Assembly (NCBI RefSeq): GCF_029227915.1
Contig: NC_079877.1
Location: 22,161,851 to 22,221,850 of the forward strand
Direction of reading: 5' to 3'
Length of the DNA stretch: 60,000 nucleotides
Origin: Hydractinia symbiolongicarpus
Lineage: Eukaryota > Cnidaria > Hydrozoa > Anthoathecata > Hydractiniidae
In this document: one piece after another, positions 10,615-20,300 of the stretch
Layout of the letters: the number at the start of each line of letters is the position of its first letter
Numbering within the stretch: the first letter of the stretch is position 1
Translations under genes and position numbers: made by a program
The notes under the pieces: model-generated
Told to the model about the DNA's origin: nothing
Database searches by the model: none
Seen by the model: only the letters and a program-made list of their open reading frames with translations

Positions 10615-10619
10615 GACTA

Positions 10620-12378
10620 CACTACTTTTATCAGCAATTTATGCCTTCACACATTTTTTTAGCGACACATTTATAGCGCTCTCACTTCACCTAATGACTT
10701 GTTCTTAATTAGTCTTTCTGCACACGTGATTGTGCAAGTCCTACAGACTTATGTGTAATTTTATTACAACAAATAATTGCAGACACAAGGTTATGGGTTT
10801 AAAAAATACGTTGGCCATCACGTTACAAATGCCAAGTGTCTCGAATTACAAAGAAGGCTGCGACTGCCCTTAACCCTTTGTGCTGAGGAGGTTTCTTATG
10901 AGCCTATAGTTACACCTGGATATTTTGTTAATTTTGTTAATTTTGCTAACTTTTATTTGTTTTCCATAATAAATACTTTTAAAATAAAAATGTGGCATTT
11001 TAAAAATAATCATTGCATTTAACAACTGTATAAAAGTTTGCAAATATGACTAAATAGGCTGGTGTGAAACTAAAACCTCACTTAGTTGGAACTAATTACA
11101 GTATGACTTCTCTATAAAAATAGCTGTATTCTGTTCAAAAAGACTGCAGCCCTTAAAGAGTAATTTTTATGCACAAAATACTGATGTAGGAAATTGTACG
11201 ATGGATGGATCGGCGGACTTGTGGATTTTTCCACAGGCTACAGACTAGTTTATTTATTAATGGCAATAAGCTGTGTGTTCAAAATGGCTGTGCACAGCTC
11301 AAAGGGAACTTAAGGTAGAAAATGATGTTAGACTACGCAGATACGTGTAGATCCCATAAACTTGGAATCTGTACACCGTTTTGCAATCAAACTTTGAATA
11401 AACATGTACGGTCTATGCAAGCTTATTGAGAAAATTTTATTGCAAACTAAATTGTAGATCCTAAGTTATTGGGTCATTGGAAAAAAATTAAGAGGCCTGG
11501 AACAAGCAAACTAGTGTCATTTTGGCAAAATTTACCTTTATAATATCTATGCACTGAACTGAACTTTGAAATAAATAAAAAAAATGTAAATGTTAATTTT
11601 TTTTGATAAGGATGATTACATGCCTTTAAGCTCTTAAGCTCATCTTTCTACTACACTATTTTAAAATTTTATTTTCATTTTGTTTTTTGCATGATTTTAC
11701 AAAACTTGCGCCATTTCTTATTAAAATTGTGATAAAATAAAGATTATTTTATATTTACTAAATATCAATTCGGAATATATTTTGTGAACTTTGTTTAATA
11801 TTTAATCAAATTTACTGTGTTTTTTATAAAAACATCTTAATTTTGGCTGTCTTAATTTTGGATGTGCTTATTTTTTGCTAAATTTGGTCTCAATATGCTT
11901 TTAAATAAATGCAATAGTTAAAAGGGTTATAAAAACTTCAAATTTTATGTTTTAAAAGGTGTTAACATCTTAACCCAGATCCACCAGTAAAAATGTGATG
12001 ATTATTGTTATATGTATTTTATGAGAAACTAACGCAGCACTATTTTCTTTTTTTGTATGTTTTCCTAAGCTTAAATTAGTTTATAATATCTATGAATTGA
12101 TAAAGTTTGAATGCACATCCCTTATCAAGTCTAAAATTACTGATGAAAAATTTACCATTACTTAAATATGACATCATAATTTATGCAGCATAATTTAAAT
12201 CTGAAGTTCTTTAAATGTGAATATCTTAAGAACGAAAAGAGCTTTTTAAAAAATTTAAAAAGACTTGTTAGCCAACTTTTTAAGCTCTATACAATATAAG
12301 TCCAACATCATTTTATACCTTGGGTTCCCTTCAAGCATTAGTGTCTTATCAGTAGCTACATCAGTGTATAAGGGCGAT
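10620..12378. other. No recognisable gene
   Basis: This is very AT-rich sequence. The last bases before 12378 (a CTACATCAGTGTATAAG motif) match the 5' flanks of genes B and C, so the region homologous to the tandem gene unit begins here. No coding signature or RNA gene was seen. Confidence 0.45.
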
Positions 12379-12770
12379 TTAACTTATTTGCTACAGAATT
12401 AAAAACCGCTCTGGCTGGAATTAATTTCTTTTATGATATCAAATTTTTTATTGGTATATTAAAAATTTCCATAACTAAAGAAGTATTATGTTTCAGATTT
12501 AATGCAATACACCATTAGGAAGAAGAATAAATTGTCTACAACAAGAGATAAAAATAACTTTTGAAATTAAAACATATATAATTGAAAGAAATATGCTATG
12601 AATAGATTTTTGTTTTGATGTTTGTAGATTTTTTTTATGATAATTTGGAGAAGTTTGCAAAGAAAAACAATATGAAAAAGTATTTGTGCCTGTGCCTCAA
12701 CTAGAACTTTTGTAGTATAATATCTATCACCAAATATATGATGCCCAGGGCCAAGTGGATGTAATAATAT

Positions 12771-13734
12771 TCAAAGATTTTTTTCTGACATTCCGGACTC
12801 TAACATGTTTGCGGCATAATCAGTTTCGGCACCAAAATATGGTAAGATATGGTACGCATAGCCAGTAGTAGCACAACATAAACCAAAAGTGTTATACATT
12901 TTGTATTTTGATTGTCCTTTCCATTTGATTACCATTTCGTCGATAAAAACATCTTGATAAGGATAGTATGACGTTTGAAAGTTTTTGACAATTTCATTTA
13001 TAAATGGTTCAATTTTGGCTTTGGTTTGTGCTATGGCTGGGGAAACATGAAGAATTGTGTGCATTATAGATTAAAATCTGTGGTGGAACCATGGTGTATA
13101 CATTGAGGAATTCATTGAACAGTAATCTTTGATTGATGGTTTCTTGTCTAATCCCATTGCAATGACAACAGCAAGAAGTTTGATTAGCTTGTACCGATTA
13201 ATTGGCTTCCACTTGCCATAGATAGAAGTCTTTTTGGCTTGGTTATTAGCTATAACTTTAGCAACATCAAATTCATTGATCATATCAACTAAGTTTATTT
13301 GACCTTCAAGAGGAAATAATTCAAAAAAGTAATCAATTGGAGTGTTTTTCTCTTCAAAGTTACCTTTAACTCCTGGAGTTTTACTTGGTATAAACCGGAA
13401 GTTGTGTGTTCTATGATCATCATCATCATCCCCAGTAAAAACTAATCCTCAGAAGGTTGTGAGGGAAGAGCCTTTTTCTTTCTGGTGACGACTTTCCTTT
13501 TTAGCTGGTGTTGGCTGCTCCTGCTGTAGCTATAGGAGGCTCGTGGTCAACATCAGAATCACTTTCGTTTACATCTATATCTTCTTCACCTTCAGTTAGC
13601 AAATATTCAGAGTCACTTTCTGAAAGATATGTATCGTTGTTAGCATCAGTGTCAGTGTCACTATCACTTTCATTGATCAAGTTGTTGATTATATTGGCAG
13701 CCTCTTCAGGTGTATACACTTTTCGACTTGCCAT
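12771..13734 (-). pseudogene. piggyBac transposase (DDE_Tnp_1_7), frame-shifted
   Basis: Minus-strand pieces in order: 13734-13501 begins MASRKVYTPEEAANII and is followed by a very acidic Ser/Asp/Glu stretch, like the N-terminus of piggyBac-derived proteins. The segment near 13400-13283 has FFELFPLEGQINLVD. The piece 13283-13071 has INRYKLIKLLAVVIAMGL and KPSIKDYCS, matching the early helices of the domain. The piece 13064-12771 has VFIDEMVIKWKGQS and the ATTGYAYHILPYFG strand, which includes the catalytic-core DEM/KGR region. Frameshifts separate the pieces and the C-terminal half with the last catalytic Asp is missing, so it is inactive. Confidence 0.8.
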
Positions 13735-13794
13735 TATTTTTTTTTAAATCTAAACTTGTGGCTGTATATGACGGAGATATAACTAAATTGAAAC

Positions 13795-14564
13795 GGGAAA
13801 TTCATCATCATATCATTCTCGGCCTAACGTCCGTTTTCCATGTTAGCATTGGTTGGATGTGGTATATTAATGACCCTCTTCCAATCTGATCTAGACTGTG
13901 TTAGATCTAAACTCAACTTCCTCTGTGTCAAGTCTGTCCTTATAAACTCATGCCAAGTCTTTCTCGGTCTGCCTCTAGGCTTTGCCCCAGGAACTATCAA
14001 GTCTTTACACTTTCTTACCCAATTATCCTCCTCCATTCTTTCCAAGTGCCCCAGCCAATTCAATCTTCTTATCTGGATAACATCTTTAATTCTACGGAGA
14101 CTTAGCCTGCTTCTTAGCTCATCTGAACTCTTTCTGTCTCTCAGACTGGCGTTGCACATCCACCTAACCATTCTCATATTCCTTTCTAAACGGTCAAGAT
14201 CTTCCTGCTTCACTGCCCATGTCTCACTACCGTACAACATAACACTTCTTACACAGGCCTCATACAACCTACCTTTTACCTCAATTGACAAGACTCTGCT
14301 AGTCGACAAAGGAAGTAACTCTCTGAACTTTTTCCAAACAGAACCTATCATGCAAGTAACACTTCTTCCACCACCCCCTCACTGCCCAACATATCACCTA
14401 AGTAACAGAAGTTCTCAACTATCTCTAACGAGCCACTGTTTTACATCATTAAAGCTGGAAATACTTCAATCTCTATAATCTCACCTTTGCAACGCTTGCA
14501 TACAAACTGAATGTCAGCTCTTAACCTTCCACCAATCCTACTGCACTTCTTATGTATAATTATA
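13795..14564 (-). mobile_element. 5'-truncated LINE, nested in the piggyBac element
   Basis: The minus strand encodes the C-terminal end of the same LINE type as 45835-48310 (motifs SVMLYGSETWAVKQEDL, RIKDVIQIRRLNWLGHLERM, GRPRKTW). It ends in the same 3' sequence with short CAT/ATG repeats at about 13803. Similarity stops near 14556 inside the PHD-like finger region, so only the last about 750 bp were inserted. AAATTGAAAC occurs at 13785-13794 and 14565-14574 and is a likely target-site duplication. Confidence 0.85.
13824..14351 (-). pseudogene. LINE ORF2 C-terminus, fragment
   Basis: The 175-residue open frame is clearly homologous to the last ~170 residues of the LINE protein at 45835-48279. 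The differences are scattered substitutions and one deletion near LERN(D)MRMVRW. Upstream homologous codons continue to about 14556 in other frames. It lacks endonuclease and reverse transcriptase and is only a truncated insertion product. Confidence 0.8.
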
Positions 14565-14652
14565 AAATTGAAACTAAATATATTAGCTGTTGATTACAAC
14601 GATAATTATATGCATAGGTTATGCATATTTAGAATAAATTACATGTGATTGA

Positions 14653-14673
14653 CAAGCCGCTTTCAGCGGCTTG
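14653..14673. repeat. Subterminal hairpin of the piggyBac element
   Basis: CAAGCCGCT and AGCGGCTTG form a perfect 9-bp inverted repeat around a 3-base loop. A further GAGCGGCTTGCCG follows at 14707-14719. Subterminal palindromes close to the TTAA end are common in piggyBac-type elements. Confidence 0.7.
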
Positions 14674-14964
14674 CCATACGCTACAGAAAATCTCCGAGCC
14701 ACTGTGAGCGGCTTGCCGTAGCGAATGAGTTAAGGTATAATCTTATTTTTTTACATTTTCAGCCTGAAATTGTTCTTTACTTTGAACCTTTTTTTATGCA
14801 ATGAATAGAATATTATTAAAATCTCAGCCTTATCTTTGTTCTGTTCTTATTTTTAGCCATTCCCAGCCTCGCTGTTCTTATAAACAACTTAATGTATATA
14901 TTGGTTTTTAAAATTTTGGAATTTAAAAAACAAGCATTATTTAAACTTTAAGAAAATTCCTTCA

Positions 14965-16957
14965 TTAAGGTTACTGTAAGGGAAACAATTTTTTTTTTTT
15001 AGGTTTTTTGCAAAAAATTCATGACATATAGAAAAAAATTCTCTTTCCAATGACATATTTTATAGTTTATGAAAATATCTGGAACATCCTTTTTTTCTGG
15101 AAAAAGCCTTTTAGAGCTGTTATATCCTTCACACCTGAAAAAATATGTGCAAAATGAGTTAGGCATATTTTTTGTAAACATTATGCATAATATGGAACTC
15201 CCGTATAAAAGTATGCATAATAATATTTTTTAGATAGTTTACTTTCACTATCGAATTAAAAAAAATAATCAAAGTGTCTTATAAACCTGACTTCTGTCTA
15301 TTAATGATTCTGAGCGCGTGCACGCATATTCAGCAAAAAGAAAAAGTTCGCACTTCTATCATCTTTCTGCATACTCAGTTCACACATTTTTATAACACCT
15401 ATGAAAATATTTAAAAACAAATATCTTGTTAGTAAATTTTCGCATACACGCCTTTACGTTTGTGGTCTCTTTTTCCGAAAGCTTCCTATTGGCTCATCGA
15501 AATTTTCAGTAATGAAAGCTGAATAAATTATGGACAAAAGGTTCCAGGATTTTTTTGTATAAATTACTCATTAGCGAATTATGACGACAGAAAGAAAAAA
15601 ATATGCATTTAATTGCTTTGGGTTCCAGAATAATAACACAAATTGATAGAAACAATGTATTTCTGTTGGAATTAGTAGAAACAACACATTCAGTATGCGT
15701 AGACATTTTTGGGGAATGGGTAGGAATGAAGGTGCCTCCTTCGTGCTCCGTCATATGCACAAATATATAATGCATAACCTGAGCGTCAGGTTTTGCGTTA
15801 TAGGCGTTTCATGCCCTGAGCGTCAGGTGCATGAGACAGATGAGATGCACTGAGCGTCAGATGCATCGACATGTCCTGAGCGTCAGGCACATGCTAATTA
15901 TGGTGTTCTCTTCCATACCCTGAGCATTAGGTGTATGAGAGATGCCCTGAGCGTCAGGGGCTTCAACATGCCCTGAGCGTAAGGCGCATGTTTCCTATAC
16001 ACATAATGACTACACTAGAGATGCCCTGAGCGTCAGGTGCATCGACATGTCCTGAGCGTCAGGCACATGCTAATTACTGGTGTTTTTATTCATACCCTGA
16101 GCGTCAGGTGTATGAGAGATGCCCTGAGCGTCAGGGGCTTCATCATGCCCTGAGCGTCAGGCGCATGTTTCTTATTCACATGATGACTACACTAGAGATG
16201 CCCTGGGCGTCAGGCGCATCGACATGTCCTGAGCGTCAGGCACATGCTAATTACTTGTGTTCTTATTCTACAATGACTTTTATCAACACATTACTTGCCT
16301 AAACGGCTGACGAAGGAGGCCCAACACACCCACCAATTAAATTAGAGGCTCCCTACTTGTTGTTTCTACCTCTGGACTAAAACCCTGACATAACATGAGC
16401 CAAAAGAAATGTCAGGGAAACAGGCAGAAGCAATTTGTCTGGTTATGTTGTGCTGCATGCTCACATAACATTTGTGATGTGGTTGTCTTTAGTTGCATTG
16501 GAGACGTTAATGATATTTCCATTTCGACTCGAGTCCATTGCAACACGATGATTGAATTGGTATCTCATCCACCATTAGTAGGCGTGTTGATGACATAAAA
16601 TAAAAAAGAAATAGGTAAAGAAAATCAGTCTATAAAAGGGTGGGAGGGTGGGTAACTGTTACCTGTAAGGTACATCTGAAGAACTTGTGCAGTGTGGGAT
16701 GTTGGGTTCTTATATGCAACCATTAATAATCAAGACCTGGGTAGGGTCCAGTTCCTTTACCTTTGGTGTGTGTTTATTTCATTGTATTTTCTTTTTGGAA
16801 AATTACCATCTCACGGAAATAGCACCATCAAAAAAGTCTTTCATCAAGCATTCAGAAACAAAAAAACATAACAAAAAAATTTAAAAGCATTGATAAATTA
16901 TAAGGGTTTTTCTGAGACTACTCATCAAGGGAGTTTTTTCTTTTACAGTAACCTTAA
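14965..16957. mobile_element. TTAA-bounded non-autonomous element of about 2.0 kb
   Basis: TTAA at 14965-14968 is followed by GGTTACTGTAA, and TTACAGTAACC runs into TTAA at 16954-16957: perfect 11-bp terminal inverted repeats. In genes B and C the corresponding places (about 35120 and 54222) read CTAAGGCCCAAAAAGG without interruption, i.e. empty sites. The interior has no transposase, so it must have been moved in trans, most simply by a piggyBac-type enzyme given the TTAA sites. It carries the hairpin array at 15776-16246. Confidence 0.8.
15776..16246. repeat. Array of 14 hairpin-forming repeats (CCTGA-GCG-TCAGG core)
   Basis: Fourteen units share the palindromic core CCTGA, loop GCG, TCAGG, extended by flanking arms that also pair with each other: GATGC with GCATC, CATGT with ACATG, CATAC with GTATG, CATGC with GCATG. 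Unit positions include 15776-15792, 15810-15833, 15870-15893, 15914-15937, 15968-15990, 16020-16043, 16046-16069, 16091-16114, 16144-16167, 16197-16220 and 16223-16246. A higher-order period of about 176 bp contains five hairpins in fixed order and is repeated a little over twice. The apparent plus-strand open frame here is only the repeat read through. Confidence 0.95.
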
Positions 16958-17194
16958 GGCCAAAAAAAGTTTTTTGATTTTAAAATTTACAATGTTACTA
17001 CTGCAATTTTTGCATGTCATTAATTTTATGACAAACTAAAAACTGTTTTAATTTACTGTCCTGGCATTTTTTTAGTCGTTAATTTCAGATTAATAATTTC
17101 ATGAACAGTAATATTTTTTATAATTCTTATAATGTAAATGTTTGAAGTACTAGTTTTATCAGAATATATATGCTAACTTTCTTTACATGATCTT

Positions 17195-17209
17195 GTTTTA
17201 CGTTTTTAG
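17195..17209 (+). promoter_or_regulatory. Conserved 3' splice-site-like motif upstream of the start of gene A
   Basis: TTTTACGTTTTTAG followed by A(C/T)CTTAACTAATAGAA lies 46 bases before the start ATG and is conserved in all three gene copies. A pyrimidine-rich tract ending in AG just before the coding start could be the acceptor of a 5' UTR intron or of spliced-leader trans-splicing, which is known in hydrozoans such as Hydra. No transcript evidence is available. Confidence 0.4.
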
Positions 17210-17254
17210 ACCTTAACTAATAGAATGAACTTGTTAATACCAAATGAGGGGAAT

Positions 17255-17300
17255 ATGCTGAACATCGCAATACTGTTTTTAAGCTGTTACATAAATTATG
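17255..17300 (+). CDS. Gene A exon 1: signal peptide
   Basis: The exon encodes MLNIAILFLSCYINY and ends at a GTAAGT donor in phase 1. An in-frame ATG ten codons upstream (17225) exists only in this copy: genes B and C have ATT there, while the second ATG is conserved in all three. I therefore choose 17255. The hydrophobic core is short but typical of a secretory signal. Confidence 0.8.
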
Positions 17301-20300
17301 GTAAGTGTTGAAGCCAATACAGATTTTCCATTTATAACTATTTGGGAAAAACTTATAGTTTTTAACTGATTTCTATATATTCTAGTGTCCAGTTTATCTC
17401 TCACCTCTCCTGCTATAATAGAAGAAGTTGTTAATAGATCTGTTACCATTACATACGTTACTGATGCTGCTGATAATGTTATTTTTATTTTTGAAATTTA
17501 TTATAATGACTCCCTGATTGCTAGTGGTACTAAGTCAGTGTTAGCGGAAACTTCTTCCAAACCATTTGGTAATCGACTGCGTGCATCTTTATCGTTACAA
17601 AATCAAAAGAATTACAGTCTGCATATAGATAATCTAAAATATAACGATACTGGATTATTCTTTGCAAAAATCAATTTTTTTGACTTAAAACTTAAAATGA
17701 ATAGCACTACAAAGTTGATTATTTATGGTAAGATTTATGGTATTACTTTGCAGGTTATAACACTTGTTATTTACTTTTATGGTTATAAAAGTCTGACTGA
17801 GTAAAAGTGAAAATTTCCATACAATGTGGAATGTATGGTCACACACACACTTCCACTTCAATGCACCTAACAAGAAACAGAACAATCGCGCTTTTTGATA
17901 TGAATGTGTTTAAGAATGGATTTCTTGGATCAGCCTGGAACTTAATGAATTACTTTCATGTACTGTATAGCATTAATCTCACAAAATGGTTTAATGAGAA
18001 GAATGTAGCTTTTGCATCTAAGTTGAAAACTCTGATATCATAGCAAAAGCTATAGAAAGTGCTAAAATTTAGAGATTATTTTGAGAAAGTTTCAATTTAC
18101 CTTGGGATGTTTCGCTTATTAGTGTGCAGGCATTGTATTTTAAAGGGGAAGTTAAAACAATTTTTTTTTTTGATATTTCATAGAACAGACAACAAGTTCC
18201 GAATTTCAGTTCCATTTAATACTTCTAACAAGAAAACCCAAAAAACTTTTCTTCTACAATTCTGGTCAAAATCTCAACCCCTTGAAGTAATCGAATGCGG
18301 GTTACCATGTCAATGTGTTAGAAAGAATGTTGTTTCCGAAAACAAAAAGCCGTTCAGTCTGAATAAACACAAAGTCTACACCTTCCTCATAAATCTATAT
18401 TCGATGATTGTTCTGGGTGCATTTATAAACTTCTCTGTCCTTTTATTAAGTTAATAAGATATTATATAAAGTGAGGTACTTCATTTTTCATGTGTTGTGT
18501 ATGTAGTCCAATTTTTGTTATGTTTGATTGACACTTAATATGACCCAATCATCTTACTTAGCTTTTCTTCCAATATGTGTACAAAACACAATCGAACAGT
18601 TGGTTTTCAAACTTCTCTTTGTTCTTTGCATCATTTTTTAAGAAACATGCTGAATATGCCTAAACAAATTCAAAAAATGATATCCTGAAAAAAAGGTTAT
18701 AGCTACTCCTATAATTCTGAAAATAGGAAAAAATGTACACTAAATGAGTATATATGCCAGGTATGATTTATAACATTTAAAACCGCGTATGATATTTGGA
18801 ACAAATAATAAATATGACAGGCAGAACCTTATTCCAGTCTATGCCTTTTACCTATATGCTTGCTTTGAAATTTTGTTTCTGAATGCAATTACATCATCAT
18901 TGTTGTTCGGTCCCAGACCATCGTTATAAAAACCTTTCCGTGAAGAAAGACAATTTTTCGATGCAAAACAGCAGCTAGTTGACAAAGAAAACACAACATT
19001 CAGGAAATAAGTTATATATTTTCATAATTTTTTGGACTAGTTGTATCAATTATCAAAAAATAGTTTTTGGGTTAACTTCCCTTTTAAGTTTCTAAAATCT
19101 TGTTTTGCTGCAAAGTTTGCGAATTATAACACCATAGAAGGTCTCGTTGGCTAGGATATAATAGTGATGCTCAAAAGTAAACAAAAACGTGCCAAATTGG
19201 GTGATAAATATTTGCTCCACCATGATAATAAATTCAAGATGGCGTCCTAATTCCGAAATGTTTGTACTATTTTATTGTACTTTACATTGTTTTAAAAGGT
19301 TAGTGTTTGTGTAGAGGGATCTATTTAGTAAATTGATGTGTGTGTGCTTAAATATAAAACTCGGTGTAAAAAATGTGTGATTTTCTTTAGAATACAATTT
19401 AATGATTATGTGCTCAGAAGTATATATGCCGCTAACCTATTAACTCGAAACTACAAATCCATTCTTTAATACCTATTTTTTTTTACACTCTGGTTATTTA
19501 GGATATTTAACATACTCCTTGCCTTACCCTAGGTGGTCCAAGTATAATATCAAACTTATCATCAACCTATACTGTAGAGGAAAATACAACAAATTACAAG
19601 GTACCTATCATTTTACAAGGACATCCAAAACCACAAGTTACTTGGGAATTTGCTGGAAACAAGAATGTAAGGGTAGAAACAATTGATGAAAAAAAGAGAA
19701 AATACAAATACATTCTTACTATACCAATGATTACGAGAGAAATGAATGGAAAAGTTCTCAGTTATAAAGCAGTTGGTTATAATGATAACGAAGTTGTTGG
19801 AAGTACAAAGCTAAATGTTACGTGTAAGTATAGACTAAAAGTATTAAAAATTATTCATTGTGCTCAAACTAGATATAGATTTTCTTAAATTTTAATCGGT
19901 ATTATAAATTTTAAAGATTCTCCAACATTCTGTGACACTGCTGTGATAGAAGTAATTGAATTCGCAGAAGTTGCCTCTGCTGTGTTTACTACACATGTAT
20001 GTGGTAATCCTATGCCCACTGTCTCTATGGATTTTGGTGGTCAATCTGTTGCTACCGTCCTACTTGCAGAAAAAGAGAAATACAAATACACTGTAAATTT
20101 AACACCGTACCTTATACCAAATAGATGTGGAAAAAAACTTATTGTTACTGCTAAAAACAATAAAGGTGAAAGAATCAGTAGAATTGTGCTAAAATACAAA
20201 TGTAAGTTTCTTTTACTGCAAAGAGTTTTGTATTTGTATATATTAACAAATATACTTACTTTATCAATCTATACATCAATTATATTTTATCCTATGTTAT

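Larger units (their letters stand above)
5696..10619 (-). mobile_element. Near-complete Ty1/copia LTR retrotransposon
   Basis: The element body spans 5701-10614, with 253-bp LTRs that are identical base for base. It is flanked by the 5-bp target duplication GACTA (5696-5700 and 10615-10619). Reading on the minus strand it has, in order: 5' LTR, a primer-binding site, gag, pol (zinc knuckle, protease, integrase, reverse transcriptase, RNase H), a polypurine tract and the 3' LTR. The integrase-before-RT order is that of copia. Identical LTRs mean a recent insertion. The coding part is not perfect: gag and pol are in different frames and the RNase H end is broken. Confidence 0.95.
12379..14733 (-). 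mobile_element. Dead piggyBac element with TTAA target duplications
   Basis: TTAA occurs at 12379-12382 and 14730-14733. The inner ends are inverted repeats: CTTATTTGCTACAG on the left and CTCATTCGCTACGG on the right, read inward (14 bases, 3 transitions). The sequence left of 12379 and right of 14733 is continuous in the flanks of genes B (about 34690-34730) and C (about 53820-53850), which keep a single TTAAGGTAT site, i.e. the empty target. The interior holds a broken piggyBac transposase and a nested LINE fragment. Confidence 0.85.

Noticed and set aside
10777-11022. 81-codon open frame with a TTAACCCTTTG word that resembles a piggyBac end
   Set aside because: No matching inverted end or TTAA partner was found, and the piggyBac element here is better defined by 12379-14733.
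13840-14478. Plus-strand open frame of 212 codons
   Set aside because: It is the antisense shadow of the LINE fragment coded on the minus strand; the motifs are all on the minus strand.
15776-16246. CRISPR array
   Set aside because: The repeats are palindromic and regular, but the spacers are short, repeated and themselves pair with each other, there are no cas genes, and the genome is animal.
16108-16302. Open frame of 64 codons over the hairpin array
   Set aside because: It is the CCTGAGCGTCAGG repeat read through in one frame; the peptide is repetitive and the DNA structure explains it.
17225-17254. Upstream ATG as the start of gene A
   Set aside because: It is ATT in genes B and C, while the ATG ten codons later is conserved and directly precedes the hydrophobic signal.
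18059-18454. 131-codon open frame in gene A intron 2
   Set aside because: No recognisable motif, and the homologous DNA in gene B (36370-36710) has no matching open frame.
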